Of a stretch of DNA of 64,000 nucleotides, positions 54,457-64,000 are shown in pieces. The notes under the pieces were generated by a model, which did no database searches, was not told the DNA's origin, and worked only from the letters and a program-made list of their open reading frames with translations. The stretch comes from Cryptomeria japonica (taxonomy: Eukaryota; Streptophyta; Pinopsida; Cupressales; Cupressaceae). Made by a program: the position numbers and the translations under genes. The stretch covers positions 262,722,624 to 262,786,623 of the forward strand of contig NC_081406.1 of NCBI RefSeq assembly GCF_030272615.1, written 5' to 3'. The number at the start of each line of letters is the position of its first letter. Within the stretch, counting starts at the first letter, position 1.

Positions 54457-56122
54457 AAATATTGACAAACAGTTATCTATTAACCTTCAATCTATTTTTA
54501 ACAAGTTTCAGACTGATAACTTGCATGTTATTGACACTAGACAACTTTTGTATAACTTTGTATGTTGTGTAGTTTTCTTTGGGCTATGGATATTTGATCA
54601 TATGAATGCAATGAACTGAAATGGATTACTAATAAACAAAGCATACCATCATCTTATTCAGCTAATTGACATTTTGTCAAACAATTGACTTGCATCTTAG
54701 AATTTGAATACCAAACTTATTATAACACATATAGAGCTCAATTCCAAAAGGAAGGTACAACAACGACACTTTGTCATGACATGTAAAACTCTATGCAAAT
54801 AGTCACTTATAGCCAGTAGGCATTTAGACAAACATATGGCATACAAAATTGGCTTCAATCCTTCTTATTCAAATTGAAATACTGGTATGTAATGGACTGG
54901 TTAAAAGCTCAGATGCCAATGTGTTGATTCGAATAACCAAGACTCTTGGATTTTCAATGAAAGGAACTTCTACAATCTGAGTACAAATGGTAGCCACTAT
55001 AGCTATTTAATGTAATCATAAATGGATGCAAAGTAACATGAAAAACATAGTTTATTGTAGTGCCTATATTAATGATGATATGGCAGCCACCAAACAATCC
55101 TCAAACATCTTCCTTAAGCTCGAATTATGCCTCTACATATGTCGCCCCTGTTATTGCCTTGAAACTTTTTAAATAAATAAATAAATGCAGCAATAAAAGG
55201 TATTCAAATTGGTATAAAAATGATTGCCAAGACAATAGCAATTGATTCCTCAAATACCCATAACCAAAGGATGCCTCCAAGTGAAGATATGAACAAAGTA
55301 TGTTCCAGTGATGCCCTAGCAATGGTTTATCAGGCCCTTGGAAATAATTATCAGAAAGCTAATAGCTCCTCCAAGATAATCCAAAATGATTGCTATGACC
55401 TCCCAAGATGAATACTCAAATACCCACAAAGAAATAACATCCGAATGAGGCCATATGAACAAAATTGTGGTATTCCTCCAACTGATATAAAGTCTGAAAA
55501 TGAGCTATGATGAGAACTCGGAAATGGATAGATGCAATCAACTCTTAGGTAGTAAAATTGATGAGGACTCCTCACCTCAAATGCCTCCAATGTTCTCCAA
55601 ATCAGACCCTAGCAATATTTGGCCCTTGGCCACCAATTAAGCTCCAATGAAAGGACTAAGTTATCCTTCCCAATCTACAATAATCTCAGCTGATAGTTTC
55701 ACAACCTCAACATTGCTTAACCTATGAGAGTTTACATTCCCAAAGGCTTGATAATGGCAGAAACCCAAACTGGTTCCTTCTCCACACAAAGATCTCCAAA
55801 TCAAATATCAAATCCCCAATGATTATAAGCTTAACTTGACCTTCTTTTATACTTTTTCTCCAGCCTTTCAAGAAGCTTCTAGAAATAATATTAAAATAAT
55901 ATTATTTCACTTAAGTGACTTTTATGATATAATATTAATTTAAGTCACTTTATTAAATTAATTAAATATAAAGTTACCTTTTAATTTTTATTTACTTGAT
56001 AACTAAATATACATAATTAACTTAATACTTTTAATTAAAATAATCAATTAAGATATCATTAATTGGGACAACTTAATTAATTAAATTAATTAACTATTCT
56101 ACCTCAAAAAATGGGGACATTA
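54457..56122 (-). mobile_element. LTR-like region of a minus-strand non-autonomous element
   Basis: No coding frame. The right edge has the minus-strand order polypurine GGGAGGGCGAATCG then TAATGTCCCCATTTTTTGAG, as at a PPT/3' LTR junction of plant Gypsy elements. 55900-56100 is TTAATTAA-rich. The left limit is unknown, so LTR status is provisional. Confidence 0.4.
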
Positions 56123-56303
56123 CGATTCGCCCTCCCTAAAATTGCTTGTCCCCAAGCAATCTCAGATGTAAAGAAAACTCTACTCCACCTGGATCCCAAA
56201 GGAAGATATGTGTAATGTCCCTATTATCACCAAAGAGCTCCTGTAACACTAGCACTAATACCACTAACTGAATCCGTTGTATCAACTCAATAGCTGATGT
56301 GAA

Positions 56304-57364
56304 TTATACCAAAGAAAGATGTGTAATGGGAACCCAAGTAGGGCAGCCATCAATCAATGACAAATCTAAGAAGATTAATTCACCAACCAACAGGTAGATA
56401 GTTGTCATGTCATATGAAATGGGTGACAAATCCAAAGATGGATTGTGGCTGCCTTCATTACCCTCCAAGGACAACTCTTGAGTGGTTGATCCACTATTAG
56501 TGTCATCACAAAAATTATCATCACCCTCAAAAGAATGTTCAACCTCAACAAAATTTCTAGAATTAGACATACTTTGCCTATCATTTTTCATGGAGTGTTG
56601 AATGTCATAATGTGTTGAAGATAGAACTTGGTTTGTTGAACCAACAACGTGTCTTGCTTTTCCATTTCTAGCCATCCATCAATCAATCTTTGGAACTGCT
56701 CCATATCAGCTGCTCCAAAGTGCCTAAAATTTGACCTTAAATGAGATGCAACATCAAAATTTCCATGTCCTCTACTTCCATCATGTGTACCCACCATAGT
56801 AACACTTATGTAACTTCCTTTTCTATAATTAAAGGTTTCCATATCATGAGAGAGTGAAGACATGTCATTGTTGTTCATGCACAGAAAATAGGGACTAATT
56901 TGAACTTGTTTGTCCTTGCCTTTGAATTCCTCCTTGGAATGATGAACAATTGCATGGCCTTTGTGACTTGAATCTATATGATCTTCCTCATATGACAATA
57001 TGGTTACCTCATGTTAATGTAAAGAAGTGTGACTGATATTATAAAAATAAGAATAGTCAGCATACCATTGTGTAAAGTTTTCACCCTTTTCAAGCACCTC
57101 TTCAATGCAAGCTTCATTCACCACACTCATAGACTCATTTTCACAAATCATTCCTTGTGAAAGGACTTCAATCTCATGAGAATTATGGAACATAATGTTG
57201 TTGTCCTCAAACAAATTAGTGATGACATCATTCCATTGCAAAGTGTCTCCTCCATCAAGTGTAGTCAAAACACTAGTAGTTGTTCCAGTAGGTAAAGGAT
57301 CAATTTTCACATCCACCTTAATATCTTGGGCCTCTAATGTAGAAGTTGTTGATTCCCAAATCAA
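56304..57364 (-). pseudogene. Unrecognised retroelement-type ORF, broken
   Basis: A single frame from 57364 to 56588 with one internal TAA at 57012-57014, then a shift into another frame to 56304. The protein is acidic and Ser/His-rich (HNSHEIEVLSQGMICENESM, MSYEEDHIDSSHKGHA, FRHFGAADMEQFQRLIDGW). No known domain is evident. Its place just upstream of a PPT-like site suggests a gag-like or accessory product of the element whose LTR-like end is at 56122, but no pol is present. Low certainty. Confidence 0.4.
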
Positions 57365-57479
57365 AAGTTTCCAAGTCCTAGAGGAATTGACACTAACTCA
57401 TCAACAACTTGTAAAAAGATTTGTCCAACTAAACAAGACTCAGTCACAAGACTGAGAACTCCTACACTTTTGGTTTTGC

Positions 57480-59430
57480 AAGAGCAAGGCGGGTCAACCT
57501 ATGCAATGTCCAAACAACCTTCATGTTCTAAGACTCGTGACATTAAAAAATACAACAGATCATCCCAATGAAAATGTAATAAGGGAGATAGATAAAATCC
57601 TGGTTTTGGCTTTAAACTTAGTCTATAAGCACCTAAGCACTCATTGAGGTTGGGTTTCTACACTAATCCTACTCCTAATGCAGAAAATAAAAGAGATCTT
57701 AATAAAGAATGATTTTGAAAACTAAAAATAAGAACCATGACCAGTTCCTTATTAGGGCAACAAAGTCAACCCACAACAAATAGATATTAAACCCAATTTG
57801 TACAACATATAACCAATCATTCCCAAGCATTAATGCATTGCATTAGCACCCTCAGTTAGAGCTTCACCGTAGCCATACTTGAAAACCCTGCATGTACATA
57901 ACATCACCTCCCATTTTATTATAAGAAGTTTAATCTCTTCCTAGAAGAGAAGGTGAAGATAAAACAACACCAGAACTTGTTGAGACAAAATAAAAGGATC
58001 CTTGATCTTTTATTTCATAAAATAATAGCAGCACATATAGGAGACAACTCTAGAAACTTAATGAAACTTGATTGCAAACTAGTTATAAACTATTTGAATG
58101 CAAATAAGAGAAAAACTCAAAACTACTCTAAGTCTAGACTATGCATGGAAGTCTTGCTTCCAACAATTACAAAAACTTACATTTAGAATTCTCTCCTTTT
58201 TTACTGAGAAGAAGAGAAAAGATATACATTGAGAAAGAAGACCTAAAAGAAACCCTAAAAGCATCTCTGAAAAAGTCATGTCTTCATCTTGAAATCTGCA
58301 TTTTGAATCTTCTCTTTTCTCTCAAACTTTGTCAAAAATTACACCTTTGATCCCTTCTGGAAACCTTGTTAAAAATCTGAAAATCGCCACTTGCAAGCAC
58401 TTGTCAAGTTCAAATCAGCACTTTGACCAAAAAATTGCTATATGTAGCCACTGTCAATCTCTGACTTGGAGCCCACTTTTTCCTCAGTTCTCAAAACTAA
58501 AAATTCACCTCTTTGGATGAAAGAGACTTCTGACTTTTGCCTGCATATTTCTTTTGACTCAAAGATAGAAAAAACAATTTGATCGAAAATGGAAAATAGT
58601 CCCCTTGTTGGAAGTGACATTTCACATTGTTTGTTGTTGTAATGGTGGGAAAGCGGTGAATGATAGATCAAGAAGGAAACTACCCTTTCCCTCAAAGAGA
58701 GATGAGAGTTTTTCTATTGATTACCATTCAAGCATTTTTCACTATGTTACATTAGAAAGAGGAGAGGATAATTCACTAGACTCAATCTCTCCACATGAAG
58801 ATGGTAGATTGAATTTTGAATGAATTGGGAATGTTAAGTTAATCCCCTCTTCCTTGCTTGAAATGGAAAGGAAATTGATTAAATTATGTAGTGCAAAGCT
58901 GACAAAGAATTGATTATAACTTGACATCGGAATATGGGATGAAGTTGTGCACTTGGATCTAGCGGTAATATGTCAAGATGAAGTTGCCCTGTGAATTTGA
59001 GGAAAATTTGCTTGGACCGTGGCGGCAATGTGCACGGTCCTTCAAAAAATCCACGAAACGAAAAGGATTTTTCCGCCTCTGCAAATGGAGCCCGAATCCA
59101 AAAGTACATATGTGCACCTGCAAACTACACACAGAAAAGAGAGGAAAGTGGGTTGGGATTGGGGGTTTTCCTTTACGTCAAACCCCAGTTTTGAAATTAA
59201 CCAAGTAATGAAAGAAAGTACTTGCAAGTAGATGTAAATGAAAGACTGAATTGTAAATCACCTCAAGGGAGTTTGTGGTAGCAATGTTGATAGAAATTCT
59301 TGTGTGGAATTGTATGTTGAAATCAATCTCCTCTTCAATGGTTGAATCCTTGACTTGAATGCAACATCTAGCCTTGAAGGGAGACTTGAGAATGCTCAAT
59401 GCTGGAAAAGAATGCTTGAATGTGTGATCG
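57480..59430. other. No gene seen
   Basis: About 2 kb of AT-rich sequence with only short, unconvincing frames. It may include the leader and 5' LTR of the element described at 54457-57364 but no boundary could be fixed. Confidence 0.4.
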
Positions 59431-60548
59431 TGATAGACTTAAAAAGCACTGAGAGGTGGGGTGAATCAGTGACAACAAAAACAATACCACTTCAAATACT
59501 TTTCGGTAAAGAAAGTTACCGGCTTACTTAATACCATGCATGCAATACAAAATGATATTAAAGCATCTACAACAAGTAAAAAATCCACCATAACACAAGT
59601 GTTTATACATGGAAAACCCAACTCGGAAAAACCAAGGTGAGATGGGACTCACAAGTTAACTATCTGCAGTAATAGGTAATTGACCGATTAAGGTCTACAA
59701 AAGTGCTCTGCTAGGAGCGAATCCTGTTAAAGATCCCAAAGCCCTGTTAGGAGCTATACCCTGTTAAAGGTAGTACCCTGTTAAGAGTAACCTCGGTAGA
59801 GGATTTCAAACCCAAACTAATGGATCATCTGGTTAGAGGATTTGTACAATGAAGCTTGTTAGAGCTTACCTGGTTAGGGGATTTGACTGTTGTAGTGATT
59901 AGAAAACAATAGGTGGTGTGATATAGAAGTAGGCCATCTTGCTTGAATAGATCCTCTTCTGCTCACTCAAAACTGCATCACCGACATACTCTACAACGCC
60001 TTCAATAAATCGCAATAACTTAACACTTCTATCTCGCATCATAAAAATAGTTCATCATAATGTCATTATATAGACATTAGATTTCATGTCAGCTTAGGAA
60101 CTTCATCACAATTTCCTAGGTGCAGCGTATCTAAACAATCTAACATAACGCATCACAAATTGCCGCCAAATCTTTTGGTTAGGGATAACTCATCACAACT
60201 GGTGATAACTCATAACACAATCAATGAAACCAGTTGGAACACCAATACCAGTTAAGAGTTAACCTCTTCCAACTCATAGATTGATTGTCCTCCATTTGCT
60301 TCCTTGTTGATCTTCGTTGAATCTCCAATATGGTGTCATGCCATTCCTGCATATACCAGTTAGACACCCTCAAAACCGATTGAACTTCACTATACATATA
60401 ATACCAGTTTTGCAATACAAAGACTTAGGATTAATATTGGTTTTTCATAACTAAGATGACTATGACAATGTGAACATATGTGTGTGTATGCATGTAACAT
60501 CAATGACAACACATGAATTCATCCATTACAATCATCATCAAGCCAACA
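59431..60548 (-). mobile_element. 3' LTR of a Copia-type element running off the right edge
   Basis: The minus strand begins TGTTGGCTTGATGATG at 60548 after a PPT. U5-like words near the far end are ccttggtttttccgagttgg and ttttccatgtataaac (59590-59640), and ttcaccccacctctcagtgc (59440-59465). The left limit is approximate. It parallels the Copia LTR at 36700-38110. Confidence 0.65.
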
Positions 60549-60563
60549 ATCTCCCCCTTTGGC
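60549..60563 (-). promoter_or_regulatory. Polypurine tract of the right-edge element
   Basis: The minus strand reads GCCAAAGGGGGAGAT immediately before the LTR start TGTTGG; same layout as 38111-38125. Confidence 0.7.
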
Positions 60564-60789
60564 ATTGATGGCAACACTTAGAAAATTTTACAACTTTCCA
60601 ACTAAGTGTGCTTACAAAAATTGTACAAACATATTTCTACTCCCTCTTAACAATACATAAAAAAATTTCACAACACATACATATTTATACTCCCCCTTTG
60701 ACAACAATGCCAAATTGAAAAGTAAAACACATATTTATTATATCAAAATTTACATCAAAAACTGCATATACAAAAATATAGGAGTTTTA

Positions 60790-63700
60790 TCAAGGAGTGT
60801 TCACTGCAATTTTCAAGAAAATGTCACTGAAAGTAATCTTCATCTGAGTAAAATCATTATCCCATGTTTCCAATAATTTTTCAGTGATCTCAATGGTTGT
60901 CATAACTTGTGCAGTGAATTCTTCCATGGCATCCATTGTGCTCATCTTTGGAGTTGCCAAAACTGCTTCTGCATCCATGCATGCTCATTGTAAGATGTCC
61001 ACTTTAGGTCTCAACTGGTTCTTGAGCTCTTTCAAGAATCAGAGTCTCTTAGCCTATTCACAATCATAAATATCTAACCGATTTTGCAAATAATCAACTA
61101 ATTTGCCAAATGCTAAGGTTGAATCCTATAAAGGTATGTATGCAGTACATATCCTTTCTAGTTCCTATTTTGTTTCTTCTTGCCTTTTCTTCAAATCAAG
61201 ATAGAAAAATGAAACGTTAGATGTATAGGCCAGTATCCTTCCTCCAGTTTCAATTGCAGTCTTTACAAGATCTTTAATCAAGGATAAGGCAATCTTCCCT
61301 GTATCAATATCTTTCATTATTTTCTCTCCTCTCTTCCTTCTATAATTCTTCTTAGCTAAAGTCTGAGCAGCTTCTTCAAGGGACTTCAGTTGGTCAAAAA
61401 CATCAGCAACCAACTGGCCAAGCTTATCGATAGGAGTTGACAAATTCCCAGTGTCAGTCTCTGATAGAAGCCTTGATAGAATCTCAACGACAGTTTGAAT
61501 TGTTTATGCTTCATTTCTCTGCTCTTTCAATCTTTTCTTTTGAGCTCTAGATTGCACCACTGTAGTAATCTCCATGAGTTTAGATGCACTCATATTTTCT
61601 ACATCTATATGCCCTTTGATGCCTATTGATTCATCCTCATCATTAATTTGTTGCTTTACCTTTTCTTTTTCCTTTTCATCTTTTATCTTCTCCTCCGTTT
61701 TCTCTTTCACTTCCTCCTTTTTCTTTTCAAATTCCTTCACTTCAACCTCTTTCTTAGGTTTCTCTTTCTCTATTTCTGCCTTTGTTTGTTTCTCATGAGC
61801 ACAGCTGATTTTCCACTTGGTGTTCTTTTTCTAGTGGCGGTTGAGTATCCACACTAGGTTCAATGACCGGTGCTTCAGCTGATTCCTGTGTAACAGTAAT
61901 GACCAGTTGTTGTAAAGGTTCCATAATTGGTTCAATGATATTACTAGTTGTATCAATAGTGTCTTGTATTTCATCAGTATCATCAACAGAGATAACCGGT
62001 AGAGAAGTAGTGTCATCCTTATGCTTGATAGGATAGACAATATCTAGTGCAATAATTTCTTCTTCATCTAACTCCAATTGAGATCCAGTCTCTGTTTGAT
62101 CAGTTTTATGAGACTTCATTTGCTCCTCCATCCTTTAAATATTTCTAGCTATCTGATGAGTTTCAACTTCAACAAATTGAACCTTTCCACTCAATAACTT
62201 CAATCTTCTTGCCTTAGAATGAAACTGTCATTTGAAATTATCAAGCAATGCTAATAATTTATCTCTAGGTAATTCAGGAAAATATTGAATGAAAATTCTA
62301 TCAATAATTTCTTGATCTTGTTCTACAGCCATTTTCCACTTATTTACAAGAATAGAATACAAAGAATTAGAATATCTTTTTGAATATCTTGAGATGATCG
62401 ATTGTATTGACATAAGTGGTTGATTATCTCTTGAACAATTTGTTGCTTCCGATCATCATCAAATGAATCAAAACATTCTTTCACATTATCAAACCTATTC
62501 CTCCCTAATGTTTTTACAGTTCTCTCAAAACCAGTCATAGGTTTGTAAGATAAAGCATTAATAGGAATACTTTGGTTTGAAGTGTCTCCTACTGGTTTGG
62601 GTTTCTTACCAGTTGCTTTCATCTTCTTTGGTTCCTCTTCAGTGTTGGTATCTTTACACTTTGCTTGAAGAATGAGTTGCCTACCTCTCTTCTTCGTTAC
62701 ATTTTGCTTCTTAGCATATACTTTGGGTGTCGGTTCCTTTTTGACTTGAATACTTCTTGTCACCCTTCTACCAGTGGTCATTGAAGGTGCTTGCTCAACT
62801 TTCTTCTTCTTCTCTTTGGCAGTACTGGGTTCAGTAGGTGCATTTCTTTCCTCGTATGTTCCTAGTCTTTTCTTCTTCTTTTCCTTGGGAGATGCCAAAA
62901 GTTTGTTGGCATATCCAATTAATAAGTCATAGTTGACTTCATAACTCGTTTCTTTCATCTCATCTTTCTTGGGTTCTACAGCCTCCATAAGACAAAAGTC
63001 TGTGATAACTGTGAAACAGATGTCTTTTGCAAAGTGTTTCACCACATCTTCAAGTAGCCTTAACCTCATGCTCATCTTCTTTTGGAACTCATTAAAATAT
63101 ATGTTCATAGCAACAGAAAATGTTTTCTTTACAACCTTAATGTTGTTCTTGATTTGAGTTGTTGTCGGTATGTCCTTTAACCATTGAATGTCACCAATTC
63201 TCGGTAGGAAATTATGAAAATAGAAGAATAGACTAATCAACAGTTGACCATATTTGAACCTTTGACTACTGTCTTTCTTAATTGATTGCAGGTTCAACAT
63301 CAATTGGCTCCTTATTGCCTCGCATAATTCATAATTTGCATTCTCAGCAATCATCCTGTAAGTTGCATGCACAACAGCAGATGGCGCACTGTTCATCCTG
63401 CTGGAATAAAATATCCTATAACCAATGATCATAGTTGCAAGTCTAAATGTTGGGTCTTTAATGTTGTTGACTGAAAATGCACGACTGTCAGAGGTGGTCT
63501 GAGTTAGTGCAATCACAGTCTCTTTTGAGATTTTCCTCAGCTTTGGAACTTCATCAGTCTGCCAAAAACCAATCACTGCATGAATTTATTCCTTCGTGAT
63601 TGTATGTGACCTGTCAAGATACATATTCTCTCCATGTACATGACTAAGAATTATCCTAACATGCTCTTCTTCAAAATCTTCAAGGAAATATGTCGCATTG

Positions 63701-63963
63701 TGAAAACCCTTTTCATAAACCCTAATGAACTCGATTTTGATTTTCCTGCTTTTATCACATAAAGATTTGAGTTGAGAATAAATTGATAGTGATCCTAAAT
63801 CCTCAGTTGTACAGTCAATATAACTGGATAAATCACCTTTGATCATAACACCATCAGGAACTTCAGATAATGCATTATATGATACTATTTTGTCTGATTC
63901 CATAGACTCCATAGGTTCAGTAGTAATCATAAGTCTCTCTGCTTGCTTAGACGATGATGCCAT
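60790..63963 (-). pseudogene. Long unrecognised ORF of a non-autonomous LTR element, broken
   Basis: Starts MASSSKQAERLMITTEPM at 63963. The frame is open through 62344 except for one TAA at about 63583-63585, then shifts near 62400 (62413-62228 and 62131-61793 share a second frame) and again between 61793 and 61740 (61740-60790, third frame, with further stops). It would be ~1,050 codons. The N-terminal ~350 residues look globular (YRIFYSSRMNSAPSAVVHAT, RIGDIQWLKDIPTT). The middle is Lys-rich and NLS-like (KEKKKKRLGTYEER, TKKRGRQL). The rest is acidic and coiled coil (EKKKEEVKEKTEEKIKDEKE). No gag, protease, RT or integrase motif was seen. It lies directly upstream of a Copia-type PPT and 3' LTR; the 5' LTR is outside the window. 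Confidence 0.55.
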
Positions 63964-64000
63964 TCTGGATAAACTCGATTTGAGAGAGATTAACAAAAGA

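Overview
This is a window of a large, repeat-dominated plant nuclear genome, most probably a conifer. Reasons: a TIR-NBS-LRR resistance gene with the TIR opening FDVFINHRGPD, which I associate with conifer TNLs; a plant PPR relic; and nested LTR retrotransposons, many of them old and broken. The species cannot be told from the sequence.

Layout. 0-2.4 kb: AT-rich DNA with a decayed PPR gene. 2.4-8.1 kb: a dead LINE on the minus strand with a candidate 11-bp target duplication. 8.4-9.4 kb: an inverted-repeat element and a truncated tRNA-derived SINE. 9.7-15.5 kb: the one host-gene locus, a TNL gene on the plus strand (10247-14345, five exons inferred from splice sites and phase). An LTR-like block and a separate C-terminal-type exon (14984-15526) follow. 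A decayed second copy of that exon and its 3' flank lies at 21636-22702. 17.7-21.5 kb: a degenerate plus-strand LTR carrying a hAT-like element (8-bp TSD) that itself holds a SINE (perfect 18-bp TSD), plus a 1180-bp solo LTR (5-bp TSD). 22.9-36.7 kb: an old minus-strand Gypsy relic with LTRs of about 3.2 kb. Its left LTR is interrupted by a foldback element, a Copia-type solo LTR and a MITE, each recognisable because the right LTR keeps the empty site. 36.7-40.5 kb: a decayed minus-strand Copia element.

40979-54451 is the most interesting region: a complete, very young Ty3/gypsy element of Tat type (minus strand, 13,473 bp, 768-bp LTRs with one mismatch, perfect 5-bp TSD gtagg). It has a pol with two RNase H domains but no visible Gag capsid, zinc knuckle or protease. 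Between pol and the 3' LTR it carries an antisense, intron-containing gene for a plant-mobile-domain protein with its own TATA box. The intron of that gene overlaps two repeat systems. One is an array of six stem-loops whose covarying, G.U-containing stems point to function in the element's sense RNA. The other is an array of a GCGTCTGTGT-like motif whose complement occurs in two arrays in the 5' leader of the same genomic RNA. Three in-frame stops, two in pol and one in the antisense gene, are each explicable as C-to-T changes in methylation contexts.

54.5-64 kb: two further non-autonomous-looking LTR elements on the minus strand. The second runs off the right edge and carries a long, broken ORF that I do not recognise in place of gag-pol.

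How the parts relate: the only likely host function is the TNL immune receptor locus. Everything else is layered transposon insertion, and the order of insertion can be read from target duplications and empty paralogous sites. All splice sites, domains and relations were read by eye. No alignment or database search was run.
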